DNA of 12,454 nucleotides, from assembly GCA_003531585.1 (NCBI GenBank), contig DQFX01000030.1, positions 1 to 12,454 of the forward strand, written 5' to 3'. The notes under the pieces are model-generated. The model did no database searches. It saw nothing but the letters and a program-made list of their open reading frames with translations, and was not told where the DNA came from. The stretch is from Oscillospiraceae bacterium (GTDB lineage: Bacteria; Bacillota; Clostridia; Oscillospirales; Ruminococcaceae). Shown in pieces: positions 1-6,603 of this stretch (position 1 is its first letter; each line of letters opens with the position of its first letter). Made by a program: the position numbers and the translations under genes.

Positions 1-20
1 GAGGTTTGAAGAAGCAGGCG

Positions 21-62
21 GTGTGCTATACACATTTTCACTCACACAAGGTTTTTAGAGGT
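21..62 (+). repeat. Promoter-like and leader words shared with the 6668-6723 region
   Basis: GTGTGCTATA (21-30) and GGTTTTTAGAGGT (50-62) recur in the same order at 6668-6677 and 6711-6723, where the first word contains the -10 box of a strong promoter. Here the first word gives an extended -10-like TGCTATACA, with a poorly spaced TTGAAG (6-11) upstream. No convincing gene follows before the terminator at 77-108. It may be the tail of an upstream transcript or a very short transcription unit; the sequence does not decide. A single 13-base repeat could occur by chance in a window of this size, but the paired occurrence is less likely. Confidence 0.35.
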
Positions 63-76
63 GACCATTTTAAAAT

Positions 77-108
77 GGGGCTGTGATTCACAGCCCCTTT
101 ATTTTATT
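77..108. terminator. Intrinsic terminator, probably bidirectional
   Basis: GGGGCTGTGA and TCACAGCCCC form a perfect 10-base-pair inverted repeat with one central base (a stem of about 8 bp once a real loop forms). TTTATTTTATT follows on the plus strand, and ATTTTAAAAT follows on the minus strand. It would end plus-strand transcription entering from outside the window. It also lies 19 bases past the stop codon of the minus-strand SGNH hydrolase gene, so it probably ends that transcript too. Confidence 0.8.
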
Positions 109-126
109 GCCTTCGGCCTGAACCGT

Positions 127-1251
127 TCAGCGGAGTATCTCCCCGGGAACGATATCCGCCATCTGCTTGTAGCCCATCTTGCTCGGATGGAGGTGGTCGC
201 CGCTGTCGAACTGCGGAAGCATTTGCGTCGGACGCTCAGGGTCGGCTAACGCTCTGTCAAAGTCTATGCACCCGTCGATGAGGTCGGTGGTGCGTATCCA
301 CTCGTTGAACTGCCCCCGCACATCCTCGCGGAACGGCGCATAGGTACGCCAGCCCTCGATAGGAAGCAGCGTCCCGACGTACACCTTATACCCCAAGCCG
401 CGCGCCTGCTCGATGTAGTACTTCATGCAGTCGGCAAGCTCCTGCGCGGTGGGCATGTCGCTCATCGGGCGGAACGGATTCACCTCGGTGCCCACCGGGT
501 GGATTATATCGTTGATACCATGCTGGATTATCACCGTGTCCGCTCCGTCGGTGGGGACCTCGTGGGAAAAGCGCTTGCTTCCCATCAGCCCGTAGGATTC
601 GTAGGTTATGCAGTTATACTCCCGGAGCATTCTGGTTCCGCTCGCCGCACGGCGTATTACCGCAGTATGGAGCTTCTCCTCACGGTTGCAGCGCAGCGTA
701 AGGTACTCCGGCCAGTCCTGCGCGGTGATGGAATCCCCGTAGCAGACCACCGTGCGGTTCTCTGCGGAGGTCAGCACCGATACGTTGCTGAGGAAGTAGA
801 TAATGCTTATGCCGCGCTCGATCTCCTTCGGGATAAGCTCGGTCTCGGTCATGTCGCCGATGGCGTAATAGCCCTCGGTCAGCGGTCCGCTGGTGAACAC
901 CGCCGATCTCAGCAGCGTGAAATCCCTGAACCAGAAGCTGACAGTTATAAGGCTCTGCGGCTCCACCTCGCAGGGAAGCTCATCGGAAACTATGTTTTCG
1001 CCCGCGCCGACGGTCGCCTCGCGATTCCCGCCGAATGTAACGGGGTAGAACTTCCCGCCGATGAACGCCGTCACCTTGTTGAACGTCACCGGCTCGGTAC
1101 CGCAGAAATTGTCGAACGTCAGCCGAACGGCGGTTCCGCCGAACTGCGAATAAATCGGATAGCGGAAAGTGATGTTCCTGTTATATCCCTCGGGGCGGTT
1201 TTCTCCTATAGATATAGCGTTGCCCCAGACGCTTGCCCAATGCTGTTTCAT
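127..1251 (-). CDS. SGNH/GDSL-family hydrolase (probable esterase)
   Basis: A 374-residue protein with the SGNH blocks in order. YGDSI carries the predicted nucleophile Ser174, SGTR has the block II Gly205, HGIND has the block III residues Gly245 and Asn247, and GDHLHP has Asp352 and His355. The roughly 165 residues before the catalytic domain resemble the beta-rich N-terminal domain of XynE-like/arylesterase SGNH proteins, which suggests carbohydrate or small-ester deacylation (family inference; substrate unknown). No signal peptide is seen, so it is probably cytoplasmic. I chose the ATG at 1251 because AGAGGA lies 7 bases upstream; a longer frame reaching 1332 runs over the -10 and -35 boxes of the gene's own promoter. 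It is monocistronic, with its terminator at 77-108. Confidence 0.88.
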   Translation of the reverse strand: MKQHWASVWGNAISIGENRPEGYNRNITFRYPIYSQFGGTAVRLTFDNFCGTEPVTFNKVTAFIGGKFYPVTFGGNREATVGAGENIVSDELPCEVEPQSLITVSFWFRDFTLLRSAVFTSGPLTEGYYAIGDMTETELIPKEIERGISIIYFLSNVSVLTSAENRTVVCYGDSITAQDWPEYLTLRCNREEKLHTAVIRRAASGTRMLREYNCITYESYGLMGSKRFSHEVPTDGADTVIIQHGINDIIHPVGTEVNPFRPMSDMPTAQELADCMKYYIEQARGLGYKVYVGTLLPIEGWRTYAPFREDVRGQFNEWIRTTDLIDGCIDFDRALADPERPTQMLPQFDSGDHLHPSKMGYKQMADIVPGEILR

Positions 1252-1288
1252 GTTGTTTCCTCTCTGTTCTGTAATTTCTCCGTTAGAT

Positions 1289-1317
1289 ATTATATAACGT
1301 AGCCGGGAAATTGTCAA
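1289..1317 (-). promoter_or_regulatory. Consensus housekeeping promoter of the SGNH hydrolase gene
   Basis: Read on the minus strand, TTGACA (1317-1312) and TATAAT (1294-1289) are separated by 17 bases, a perfect sigma-70/SigA-type match. Transcription would begin around 1282, giving a short leader before the ATG at 1251. Confidence 0.88.
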
Positions 1318-1318
1318 G

Positions 1319-1334
1319 CCGTGCCGCGGCACGG
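1319..1334. promoter_or_regulatory. Perfect 16-base palindrome, candidate operator
   Basis: CCGTGCCGCGGCACGG is identical to its reverse complement. It sits one base upstream of the -35 box of the SGNH hydrolase promoter and is much more GC-rich than the surrounding AT-rich intergenic DNA. The position suits a regulator binding site. The protein that would bind is unknown, and a structural role cannot be excluded. Confidence 0.5.
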
Positions 1335-1403
1335 AATTAACAGTGAATTATTCCAAATTTAACGACAAGATTCTGCCCATTCGGACAAAATGCGTTAAAA
1401 TGC

Positions 1404-1432
1404 TTGACTTTTTACTGATTTAATAGTATATT
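1404..1432 (+). promoter_or_regulatory. Promoter upstream of nhaC and of the inserted repeat element
   Basis: TTGACT (1404-1409) and TATATT (1427-1432) are separated by 17 bases and lie in AT-rich DNA. No gene starts nearby. The first downstream gene is the NhaC antiporter at 1816, and a 358-base repeat element begins 13 bases after the -10 box. This is probably the original nhaC promoter, now separated from its gene by the element. Confidence 0.65.
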
Positions 1433-1528
1433 AATAACATAAACTAAGGAAACACCACACAATTAACGGCTGACGCCTTTGCCGCACGCTTGCTTGCATC
1501 TTGCACGATTCGTCCTAGCAAGGCGTGT

Positions 1529-1639
1529 CTCCCCCGGTGCGGGAAGGTGGCACGCAGTGCCGGAGGGGCTAGTTTGGCACAATATATCACCGCCTGCTAT
1601 AAGTGCAATGTTACATTTTGTGCCAAACTAACGAAAGAC
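1529..1639. repeat. Nested insert inside the MITE-like element
   Basis: In the short copy, GCAAGGCG is followed at once by ACAGCCTTGC. Here the same two flanks are separated by about 111 bases. The insert contains a GC-rich segment with GGTGGCACGCAGTGCCGG and a perfect 13-base inverted repeat, TAGTTTGGCACAA (1570-1582) against TTGTGCCAAACTA (1618-1630). It looks like a second small repeat inserted in the first, or a structured module lost from the short copy. Confidence 0.6.
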
Positions 1640-1654
1640 CAGCCTTGCGTCGCC

Positions 1655-1693
1655 AGTTGTTGACTTAAAACGCTATCGCTTCCGTCAACAACT
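1655..1693. repeat. Hairpin insert in the long MITE-like copy
   Basis: AGTTGTTGAC (1655-1664) and GTCAACAACT (1684-1693) are perfect 10-base inverted repeats flanking a 19-base loop. The short copy lacks this segment and joins the neighbouring blocks directly. Confidence 0.6.
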
Positions 1694-1720
1694 CCTCATC
1701 GTACAATCTGACGAAAAATC

Positions 1721-1758
1721 GAGTTTTACCAATAAGCAAAGCGTAATAATGGCAAAAC
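1721..1758. repeat. Third insert in the long MITE-like copy
   Basis: Both copies have GAAAAATC followed by TGAC. In the long copy about 38 bases intervene, bounded by AGTTTTACC and the roughly inverted GGCAAAACT. The short copy reads GAAAAATCTGAC without a break. Confidence 0.5.
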
Positions 1759-1815
1759 TGACGGCGCAATCGTACGACAATAATTCTGCGGTGTTGTCCT
1801 AAAAGGAGTTCAAAC

Positions 1816-3438
1816 ATGAAAAAATATGTCGGCAAAATAATTATTGCACTGTTCATCGTTCTGTTCATCGCAGGCTGCTTCATTCAGGCTCCGATCACAG
1901 AAGCGATAGGATCGCTCTGGTCGCTGCTTCCTCCGATAATCGCTATCGGACTGGCGCTTATCACCAAGGAGGTATATTCCTCGCTGTTTATCGGTATCCT
2001 CACCGGAGGTATCGTGTACGCGGTAGCCACAAACGGCGGTTTCGAGGGAATGTTCACCACCGTTATCCAGGACGGTCTCATCGCCAACCTGGCGGATTCC
2101 TACAATGTTGGAATACTGGTGTTCCTGGTGGTACTAGGAGTTATCGTCGTGCTTATGAACAAGGCGGGCGGAAGCCGCGCCTACGGAGAATGGGCGGCGG
2201 CTCACATCAAAAGCCGCAAGGGAGCAGCACTCTCCACGTTCCTGCTGGGCGTGCTCATCTTCGTTGACGACTACTTCAACTGCCTGACGGTGGGCTCTGT
2301 AATGCGCCCCGTTACGGACAAGCACAACGTTTCCCGCGCTAAGCTCGCGTACCTCATCGACGCTACCGCGGCGCCTATCTGCATTATCGCGCCTATCTCA
2401 TCATGGGCGGCGGCTGTCAGCGGAACCGTCGAAGGCGTCAATGGAATCAGCCTGTTCATCAGCACCATTCCCTACAACCTATATGCGCTGCTGACTATTC
2501 TGATGGTAATTTTCCTCGCAGTCACCGGATTCGACTTTGGTCCCATGAGGACTCACGAACTGAACGCACGTAACGGCGACCTTTTCACCACCCGCAACAA
2601 GGTCTACGAGGAGGACGCTCAGCCCGCCCACTCCCGCGGAAAGGTCATCGACCTGATACTCCCGGTTGCGGTGCTGATCGTGCTGTGCGTTCTCGGCATG
2701 ATATACACCGGCGGATTCTTCAGCGGCACCGAATTTGTTGAGGCGTTCGCAGGCTGCGACGCTTCCTACGGACTGTCGCTCGGCTCGGTTGCGGCTCTCG
2801 TGGTTATAATGATATACTTCATGTGCCGCAGGGTGCTCACATTCACGGAGTGCATGGATTCCGTTGCGGCGGGATTCAAGCAGATGGTTCCTGCAATTCT
2901 GATCCTCACCTTCGCATGGACCCTCAAAACCATGACTAACCACCTTGAGGCTGGAGCGTTCGTTTCCGGCATCGTAAAGAGCGCTACCGCCATCAGCATT
3001 CTTCTGCCGGTTATCCTGTTCGTCGTTGCGGTTGGACTGGCGTTCGCTACCGGTACCTCCTGGGGAACCTTCGGTATACTCATCCCGATAGTTACAAGCG
3101 TTTTCAGCACAGAACTTGCCAATGTCGCCGAGACCGGCGAGATCCCTCAGATGGTTATTGTGTGCATTTCCGCGTGCCTTGCCGGAGCGGTCTGCGGCGA
3201 CCACTGCTCGCCAATTTCGGACACCACAATCATGGCTTCCACCGGAGCGCAGTGCGACCACGTGAACCACGTATCCACACAGCTCCCCTATGCGCTGACC
3301 GTCGCAGGAGTGTGCATCGTGGGCTACCTTATCTCCGGATTTATCCAGAACGTGTTTGTGGTACTGGGCATTTCGATAGTTCTTATGCTCGGACTGATGT
3401 TCCTGCTAAGAGCCGTTATCGGAAAGAAGCAGAACTAA
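1816..3438 (+). CDS. nhaC: NhaC-family Na+/H+ antiporter
   Basis: A 540-residue integral membrane protein with about a dozen hydrophobic segments, normal length for the family. Typical NhaC motifs are visible: an acidic pair in VDDYFNCLTVGSVMRPVTD (Asp151, Asp152), GTSWGTFG (413-420) and GDHCSPISDTTIMASTGAQ (461-479). These lie in membrane regions where ion-coupling residues are expected. The family exchanges sodium for protons; some members exchange organic acids such as malate and lactate, so the exact substrate is uncertain. The ATG is preceded by AAAGGAG at 6 bases. It is a single-gene unit ending at a strong terminator (3487-3525). Its leader is mostly a MITE-like element, so expression may depend on read-through from 1404-1432. 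Confidence 0.88.
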   Translation: MKKYVGKIIIALFIVLFIAGCFIQAPITEAIGSLWSLLPPIIAIGLALITKEVYSSLFIGILTGGIVYAVATNGGFEGMFTTVIQDGLIANLADSYNVGILVFLVVLGVIVVLMNKAGGSRAYGEWAAAHIKSRKGAALSTFLLGVLIFVDDYFNCLTVGSVMRPVTDKHNVSRAKLAYLIDATAAPICIIAPISSWAAAVSGTVEGVNGISLFISTIPYNLYALLTILMVIFLAVTGFDFGPMRTHELNARNGDLFTTRNKVYEEDAQPAHSRGKVIDLILPVAVLIVLCVLGMIYTGGFFSGTEFVEAFAGCDASYGLSLGSVAALVVIMIYFMCRRVLTFTECMDSVAAGFKQMVPAILILTFAWTLKTMTNHLEAGAFVSGIVKSATAISILLPVILFVVAVGLAFATGTSWGTFGILIPIVTSVFSTELANVAETGEIPQMVIVCISACLAGAVCGDHCSPISDTTIMASTGAQCDHVNHVSTQLPYALTVAGVCIVGYLISGFIQNVFVVLGISIVLMLGLMFLLRAVIGKKQN

Positions 3439-3486
3439 CGATCAAACGGTATATCAATACGTTAAGTATCAAAACGTGAGACTATC

Positions 3487-3525
3487 AAAAAGCCATCTTT
3501 CTTTTTCAACGAAAGATGGCTTTTT
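3487..3525. terminator. Strong bidirectional terminator between nhaC and znuB
   Basis: AAAAAGCCATCTTTC (3487-3501) and GAAAGATGGCTTTTT (3511-3525) form a perfect 15-base-pair stem with a 9-base loop. T runs result on both strands. It lies 48 bases after the nhaC stop and about 90 bases past the znuB stop on the other strand, so it can serve both convergent units. Confidence 0.88.
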
Positions 3526-3575
3526 CGATATACAGCTTAATGTCAGAATAATTTGACGTGAAGAGGTTAAAGCAA

Positions 3576-3600
3576 AATATCCCCGTCTAAAAAACAGGGA
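3576..3600 (-). terminator. Weak terminator-like hairpin after znuB
   Basis: On the minus strand, TCCCTG pairs with CGGGGA (one G-U pair) around a 9-base loop and is followed by TATTTTG. It starts 17 bases past the znuB stop. The stem is only 6 pairs and the T tract is interrupted, so it may be only a partial terminator backed up by the stronger one at 3487-3525. Confidence 0.4.
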
Positions 3601-3617
3601 CATTTATTACATCTGGA

Positions 3618-4442
3618 TTATCCTCTGTTACGGCTCATGACCGCGCCAACCGCCGTGAATCCCGCAAACACCAGGATATTCACGCAGACGATGCTCGCAC
3701 CGCCGGGAGTTCCGAACTCGTATGAGATCACCATGCCCGCAATGAACGTCACCACTGAGATGACCGCCGAGCACACCGTGACCGCCTTGAAACTCTTGAA
3801 CACCCTCATGCTGCACAGCGCCGGGAATATTATCAGGCTTGAAATCAGCATCGAGCCCATCATGCGCATTCCGACAACAATTGTTATCGCAGTCAGCAGC
3901 GCGATCAGCATGTTGTACAGACCCGCCTTTGTTCCAGTCGCGCGGGCGAAGCTCTCGTCGAAGGTTATCGCAAAGATCCTCGTATAGAAGAACACGAAAA
4001 GTATAAGTACCAGCAGCGCCAGAACCACGCTTATCACAACGTCCTCGTCGCTTATCGCGTAGATACTGCCAAATAAGTAGCTGTCAAGGTCGCTGTTCAT
4101 TCCGGACAGTGAAACCGCCATTACGCCTATCGCAAGCGCGCCCGTGGATATAAGCGCTATCGCGGAATCCCCCTTTATCTTGCTGCTTCCCGAGATCCTC
4201 AGAAGCAGGAAAGCCGCCGCGATCACCACCGGAACAGCCACAGCCATCGGCGCCCAGTTCATCACCGCCGCGATCGCAAGCGCGCCGAATCCAACATGAG
4301 AAAGCCCGTCGCCTATCATGCTGTAGCGCTTGAGCACCAGGCTGACTCCGAGAAGAGCCGCACACAGCGAAACCAGAATACCTACCACCAGCGCCCGGAA
4401 AAGTATCGGCGTACTGAAAAACGCGGAAATAATGTCACCCAT
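3618..4442 (-). CDS. znuB: Zinc ABC transporter permease (ZnuB-like)
   Basis: A 274-residue membrane protein with about eight hydrophobic segments, matching the ABC-3 family of zinc/manganese permeases. Recognisable stretches are GDGLSHVGFGALA (44-56), GDSAIALIS (91-99), FDESFARATG (161-170, the cytoplasmic loop expected to contact the ATPase), GMRMMGSMLISSLIIFPA (191-208) and SYEFGTPGGASIV (240-252). It would form the membrane channel and couple to the ZnuC ATPase. Its ATG overlaps the end of znuC by 8 bases (ATGGGTGA), with AAAGGGGG inside the znuC end as ribosome binding site, so translation is probably coupled. Zinc rather than manganese is inferred from the Fur-family gene and the His-rich binding protein in the operon. 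Confidence 0.9.
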   Translation of the reverse strand: MGDIISAFFSTPILFRALVVGILVSLCAALLGVSLVLKRYSMIGDGLSHVGFGALAIAAVMNWAPMAVAVPVVIAAAFLLLRISGSSKIKGDSAIALISTGALAIGVMAVSLSGMNSDLDSYLFGSIYAISDEDVVISVVLALLVLILFVFFYTRIFAITFDESFARATGTKAGLYNMLIALLTAITIVVGMRMMGSMLISSLIIFPALCSMRVFKSFKAVTVCSAVISVVTFIAGMVISYEFGTPGGASIVCVNILVFAGFTAVGAVMSRNRG

Positions 4443-5160
4443 TGACCGCGCCCCCTTTCAGAAAATCCGAGGCACTGCTCGTGAGGAACTCCTCCGGTGT
4501 GCCGAAAAACCAGCTCTCCCGGGTAAGACCCTGCCGCATGCATAGGATATGCCCCGCGTATTTCAGAGCCGCGCTGACATCGTGAGTTACCATCACGACT
4601 GTAACTCCGCTGCGGTTTATGTCCGCGATAAGCTCGTACATCTCCGCCGTGACCATCGGGTCCAGCCCGGACACCGGCTCGTCAAGCAGCAGCAGCTTTG
4701 AAGTCGCGCACAGCGCCCTCGCAAGAAGCACCCGCTGCTGCTGACCTCCCGAAAGCTCCCGGAAGCTGCGCTTTTTAAGGTCGGATATGCTCAGCCGCTC
4801 CATGTTTTCGGCGGCTTTTTTGCGTTCGCGGTCGGTGTAGAAAGGTCTGAATCCCATCGAATTAAGGCAGCCCGAAATCACGACCTCCCCCACGCTCGCC
4901 GGGAAATCATGCTGCGCGCCTGTCTGCTGCGGAAGATATCCTATCTCGTTGCGGCGAAGTCCTCCGCCGAAGGTGATCTCGCCGCCCACCGGTTTTTTCA
5001 GCGACAGCAGCGACTTCACCAGCGTGCTCTTTCCGGAGCCGTTTTCGCCGACTATGCACAGGTAATCCCCGCTCTCCACGGTGAAGCTCAGATCCTTCAC
5101 CACCGTCATGTTTTCGTATGACAGCGTGAGATTTTCAACTTTTATCAGATGTTCGCCCAT
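4435..5160 (-). CDS. znuC: Zinc ABC transporter ATP-binding protein (ZnuC-like)
   Basis: A 241-residue ABC ATPase with all motifs intact: Walker A GENGSGKST (38-46), Q-loop YLPQQ (75-79), signature LSGGQQQR (136-143), Walker B LLLLDEP (156-162), D-loop SGLD and H-loop His193 in VTHD. It powers zinc import through ZnuB. The start is not certain: a GTG at 5169, three codons upstream, lies 3 bases from AAAGG, while the ATG at 5160 lies 12 bases from it. I chose ATG as the commoner codon and because MGEHLIKVENL matches the usual beginning of the family. The gene starts 15 bases after the znuA stop and overlaps znuB. Confidence 0.9.
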   Translation of the reverse strand: MGEHLIKVENLTLSYENMTVVKDLSFTVESGDYLCIVGENGSGKSTLVKSLLSLKKPVGGEITFGGGLRRNEIGYLPQQTGAQHDFPASVGEVVISGCLNSMGFRPFYTDRERKKAAENMERLSISDLKKRSFRELSGGQQQRVLLARALCATSKLLLLDEPVSGLDPMVTAEMYELIADINRSGVTVVMVTHDVSAALKYAGHILCMRQGLTRESWFFGTPEEFLTSSASDFLKGGAVNG

Positions 5161-5175
5161 ATATGTCACTTGCCT

Positions 5176-6126
5176 TTACAAAATGTCAGATAGTACTTCG
5201 TAATTGCGCTCCATCAGAGAAACGTATGTCTCCCCCGCTGCGAGGTCGTCAGCCGAAATGTTGTGGCAGGTGTGGAACTCCACGACCGGCAGCCCGGAAT
5301 CCTCCGCAAGGACCTCGCCCAGCCGCCTGCTCGAAAGCTCGATACAGAACACCGCCGGAACGGAATCCGGCTGCCGGAGCTTATCCAGCAGGAATGTCAT
5401 GGTCTGAGCGGACGGCTCCGTTTCGCTTCCGCAGCCCGGGAACGCCGCGTAGTAATTCAGCCCGTAATGCCTGAAGAAATACAGCAGCGGGAACCTGTCC
5501 CCGAAGATGAAATAACGCTCCTCGCCGCTCAGAAGCTCCGCGAATTTCGCGTCCAGCTCGTCTATCTTACCCGCATAGGAATCAGCGTTCGCCGTTACCG
5601 AATCGGCATTCTCCGGGAAAAGCTCTGCTGCGCGCTTCCCGAGCGCCTTCACAATCGCGGAGGCGTTGTCCGGGGAGGTCCACACATGCTCGTCGTATTC
5701 GTCCTCGTGTTCTTCCTCGTCATGGTCGTGCTCCCCGGCGTTCTGCATTCCCTCGGTAACTTCCTCGTCGAGAAGCGAAACCGCGTCCGTCATGCGGAAG
5801 GTCTCCACCTCCGGTGCGGATTTCAGCACGCTCTCGACCCACTGGTCGGACTCGCCGCCGTTGTAGACGAAAAGGTCGCAGCCGCTTATCTCTACGATGT
5901 CCTTTGCGGAGGGATCGTAGCTGTGGCTTTCCTGACCGGGCTTGAGCAGCATCTTAACGTCCGCCGTATCTCCGAAAACCTGCCGCGCAAAGTCATACGC
6001 CGGAAATATCGTCGCGATGACCTTCAGCTTCCCGCTGCTTTCTGATTTTTCCGGGCTGGTGCAGCCGCACAGGGAAACTCCCAGCGCAGCGGCGGCAATA
6101 ACTGCAATTATCTTTCTGAATCTCAT
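5176..6126 (-). CDS. znuA: Zinc ABC transporter substrate-binding lipoprotein (ZnuA-like)
   Basis: A 316-residue cluster A-I metal-binding protein. Residues 1-22 form a lipoprotein signal with a lipobox ending LCGC (19-22), so the mature protein should be anchored to the outer face of the membrane at Cys22. Expected ligands are His68 in GQESHSYDP and His147 in DEHVWTSP. Between them is a His/Asp/Glu-rich loop (132-147) typical of zinc rather than manganese binders. Where E. coli ZnuA has a third His, this protein reads FGDRFPLLYF (208-217) with no His, a variant I associate with clostridial relatives from memory. A late segment EFHTCH (283-288) could supply ligands. Its ATG overlaps the stop of the upstream regulator gene (ATGA), with AAGGAG 5 bases upstream. 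Confidence 0.92.
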   Translation of the reverse strand: MRFRKIIAVIAAAALGVSLCGCTSPEKSESSGKLKVIATIFPAYDFARQVFGDTADVKMLLKPGQESHSYDPSAKDIVEISGCDLFVYNGGESDQWVESVLKSAPEVETFRMTDAVSLLDEEVTEGMQNAGEHDHDEEEHEDEYDEHVWTSPDNASAIVKALGKRAAELFPENADSVTANADSYAGKIDELDAKFAELLSGEERYFIFGDRFPLLYFFRHYGLNYYAAFPGCGSETEPSAQTMTFLLDKLRQPDSVPAVFCIELSSRRLGEVLAEDSGLPVVEFHTCHNISADDLAAGETYVSLMERNYEVLSDIL

Positions 6127-6554
6127 TTATTCTCCTTGTTCTTCTGTTCCTCTGACTCAATGGCGCGCTGGCAGTCGCTGCAAAGTCCGTAGATAACGGT
6201 TCTCCCGACGTCCACCGCGAAGCCGTGGTTTTTCTCTATATGCTGCTGCATTTCCTTCATGAAGCCGCAGTCCATGTGTATCAGCTTCTGGCAGCGGTCG
6301 CATTTCAGGTGGAAGTGGCTGGAGCATTTCTGCTCGTCCATTAGCTGGTAGCACGCACCCGAGCCGTCCCCGGTAAAGCGCTTGAGCACCCCCTGATTTG
6401 CAAGCTTGGTGAGTGTCCTGTATACCGTCGCCTCGCCCACCGTCACCTCGCCGCTCGTGATTATATCCTTTGCGGTGAAGCAGCTTCCGCGGTGGCGGCT
6501 GAAAAACTCCACTATCTCGTCACGCTGTTTTGTATTGTAATTGTTTCTGTCCAA
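6123..6554 (-). CDS. zur: Fur-family metalloregulator, probably Zur
   Basis: A 143-residue Fur-family protein. A winged helix-turn-helix is seen around VTVGEATVYRTLTKLANQG (38-56). The dimerisation domain has the HFHLKCDRC block (80-88) and two structural zinc pairs, Cys85/Cys88 and Cys125/Cys128, plus His93, His105 and His110. The start codon is TTG, supported by AGGAG 9 bases upstream and by the family's normal N-terminal length; no in-frame ATG fits. It is the first gene of the operon and overlaps znuA by 4 bases. A zinc-sensing repressor is inferred from this context; Fur or PerR function cannot be excluded from sequence alone. Autoregulation is likely given the repeats at its promoter. 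Confidence 0.85.
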   Translation of the reverse strand: MDRNNYNTKQRDEIVEFFSRHRGSCFTAKDIITSGEVTVGEATVYRTLTKLANQGVLKRFTGDGSGACYQLMDEQKCSSHFHLKCDRCQKLIHMDCGFMKEMQQHIEKNHGFAVDVGRTVIYGLCSDCQRAIESEEQKNKENK

Positions 6555-6570
6555 AGTGATCAGCTCCTGT

Positions 6571-6602
6571 GAATTTGATTTTGATTTTCACTTTCAGTTT
6601 CA
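6571..6602 (-). promoter_or_regulatory. Candidate Fur/Zur operator of hexamer repeats
   Basis: The minus strand reads TGAAAC TGAAAG TGAAAA TCAAAA TCAAAT TC: three TGAAAN hexamers followed by two TCAAAN hexamers. It lies just downstream of the -10 box, across the expected transcription start and before the ribosome binding site. Hexamer arrays (as in GATAAT-type Fur boxes) are the classical operator form of this regulator family, but this exact sequence is not one I recognise. Binding here would block transcription of the zur-znuACB operon. Confidence 0.45.
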
Positions 6603-6603
6603 T

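Larger units (their letters stand above)
1445..1802. mobile_element. MITE-like element, long copy, with internal insertions
   Basis: The ends are imperfect inverted repeats: AAGGAAACACCACACAATTA at the left, and the complement of TAATTCTGCGGTGTTGTCCT at the right. The backbone matches the shorter copy at 8458-8636. Shared blocks include CTTGCTTGCATCTT, ATTCGTCCT.GCAAGGCG and an identical 20-base block at 1701-1720 and 8574-8593. It encodes no credible protein, so it resembles a non-autonomous terminal-inverted-repeat element. A TA lies outside the left end, which fits a TA target duplication, but the right flank is AA. It ends 15 bases before the nhaC start codon. Confidence 0.7.

Noticed and set aside
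61..249. Plus-strand reading frame of 62 codons
   Set aside because: It runs through the terminator at 77-108 and into the minus-strand hydrolase gene; no ribosome binding site of its own.
499..1302. Plus-strand frame of 267 codons opposite the SGNH hydrolase
   Set aside because: Antisense shadow of a gene with clear catalytic motifs; its translation has no recognisable domain.
1252..1332. 27-residue N-terminal extension of the SGNH hydrolase
   Set aside because: It covers the perfect -10 and -35 boxes of the gene's promoter and lacks a ribosome binding site; the ATG at 1251 has a good one.
1445..1802. A sodium-sensing riboswitch in the nhaC leader
   Set aside because: The backbone recurs upstream of an unrelated glycosyltransferase gene and has terminal inverted repeats, so it is a mobile repeat, not a gene-specific aptamer.
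1665..1883. Minus-strand frame of 72 codons over the MITE-like element
   Set aside because: Part of it lies in repeat sequence and the rest is antisense to nhaC; a similar meaningless peptide arises from the short element copy.
2479..3270. Minus-strand frame of 263 codons within nhaC
   Set aside because: Antisense shadow; low-complexity charged translation with no family resemblance.
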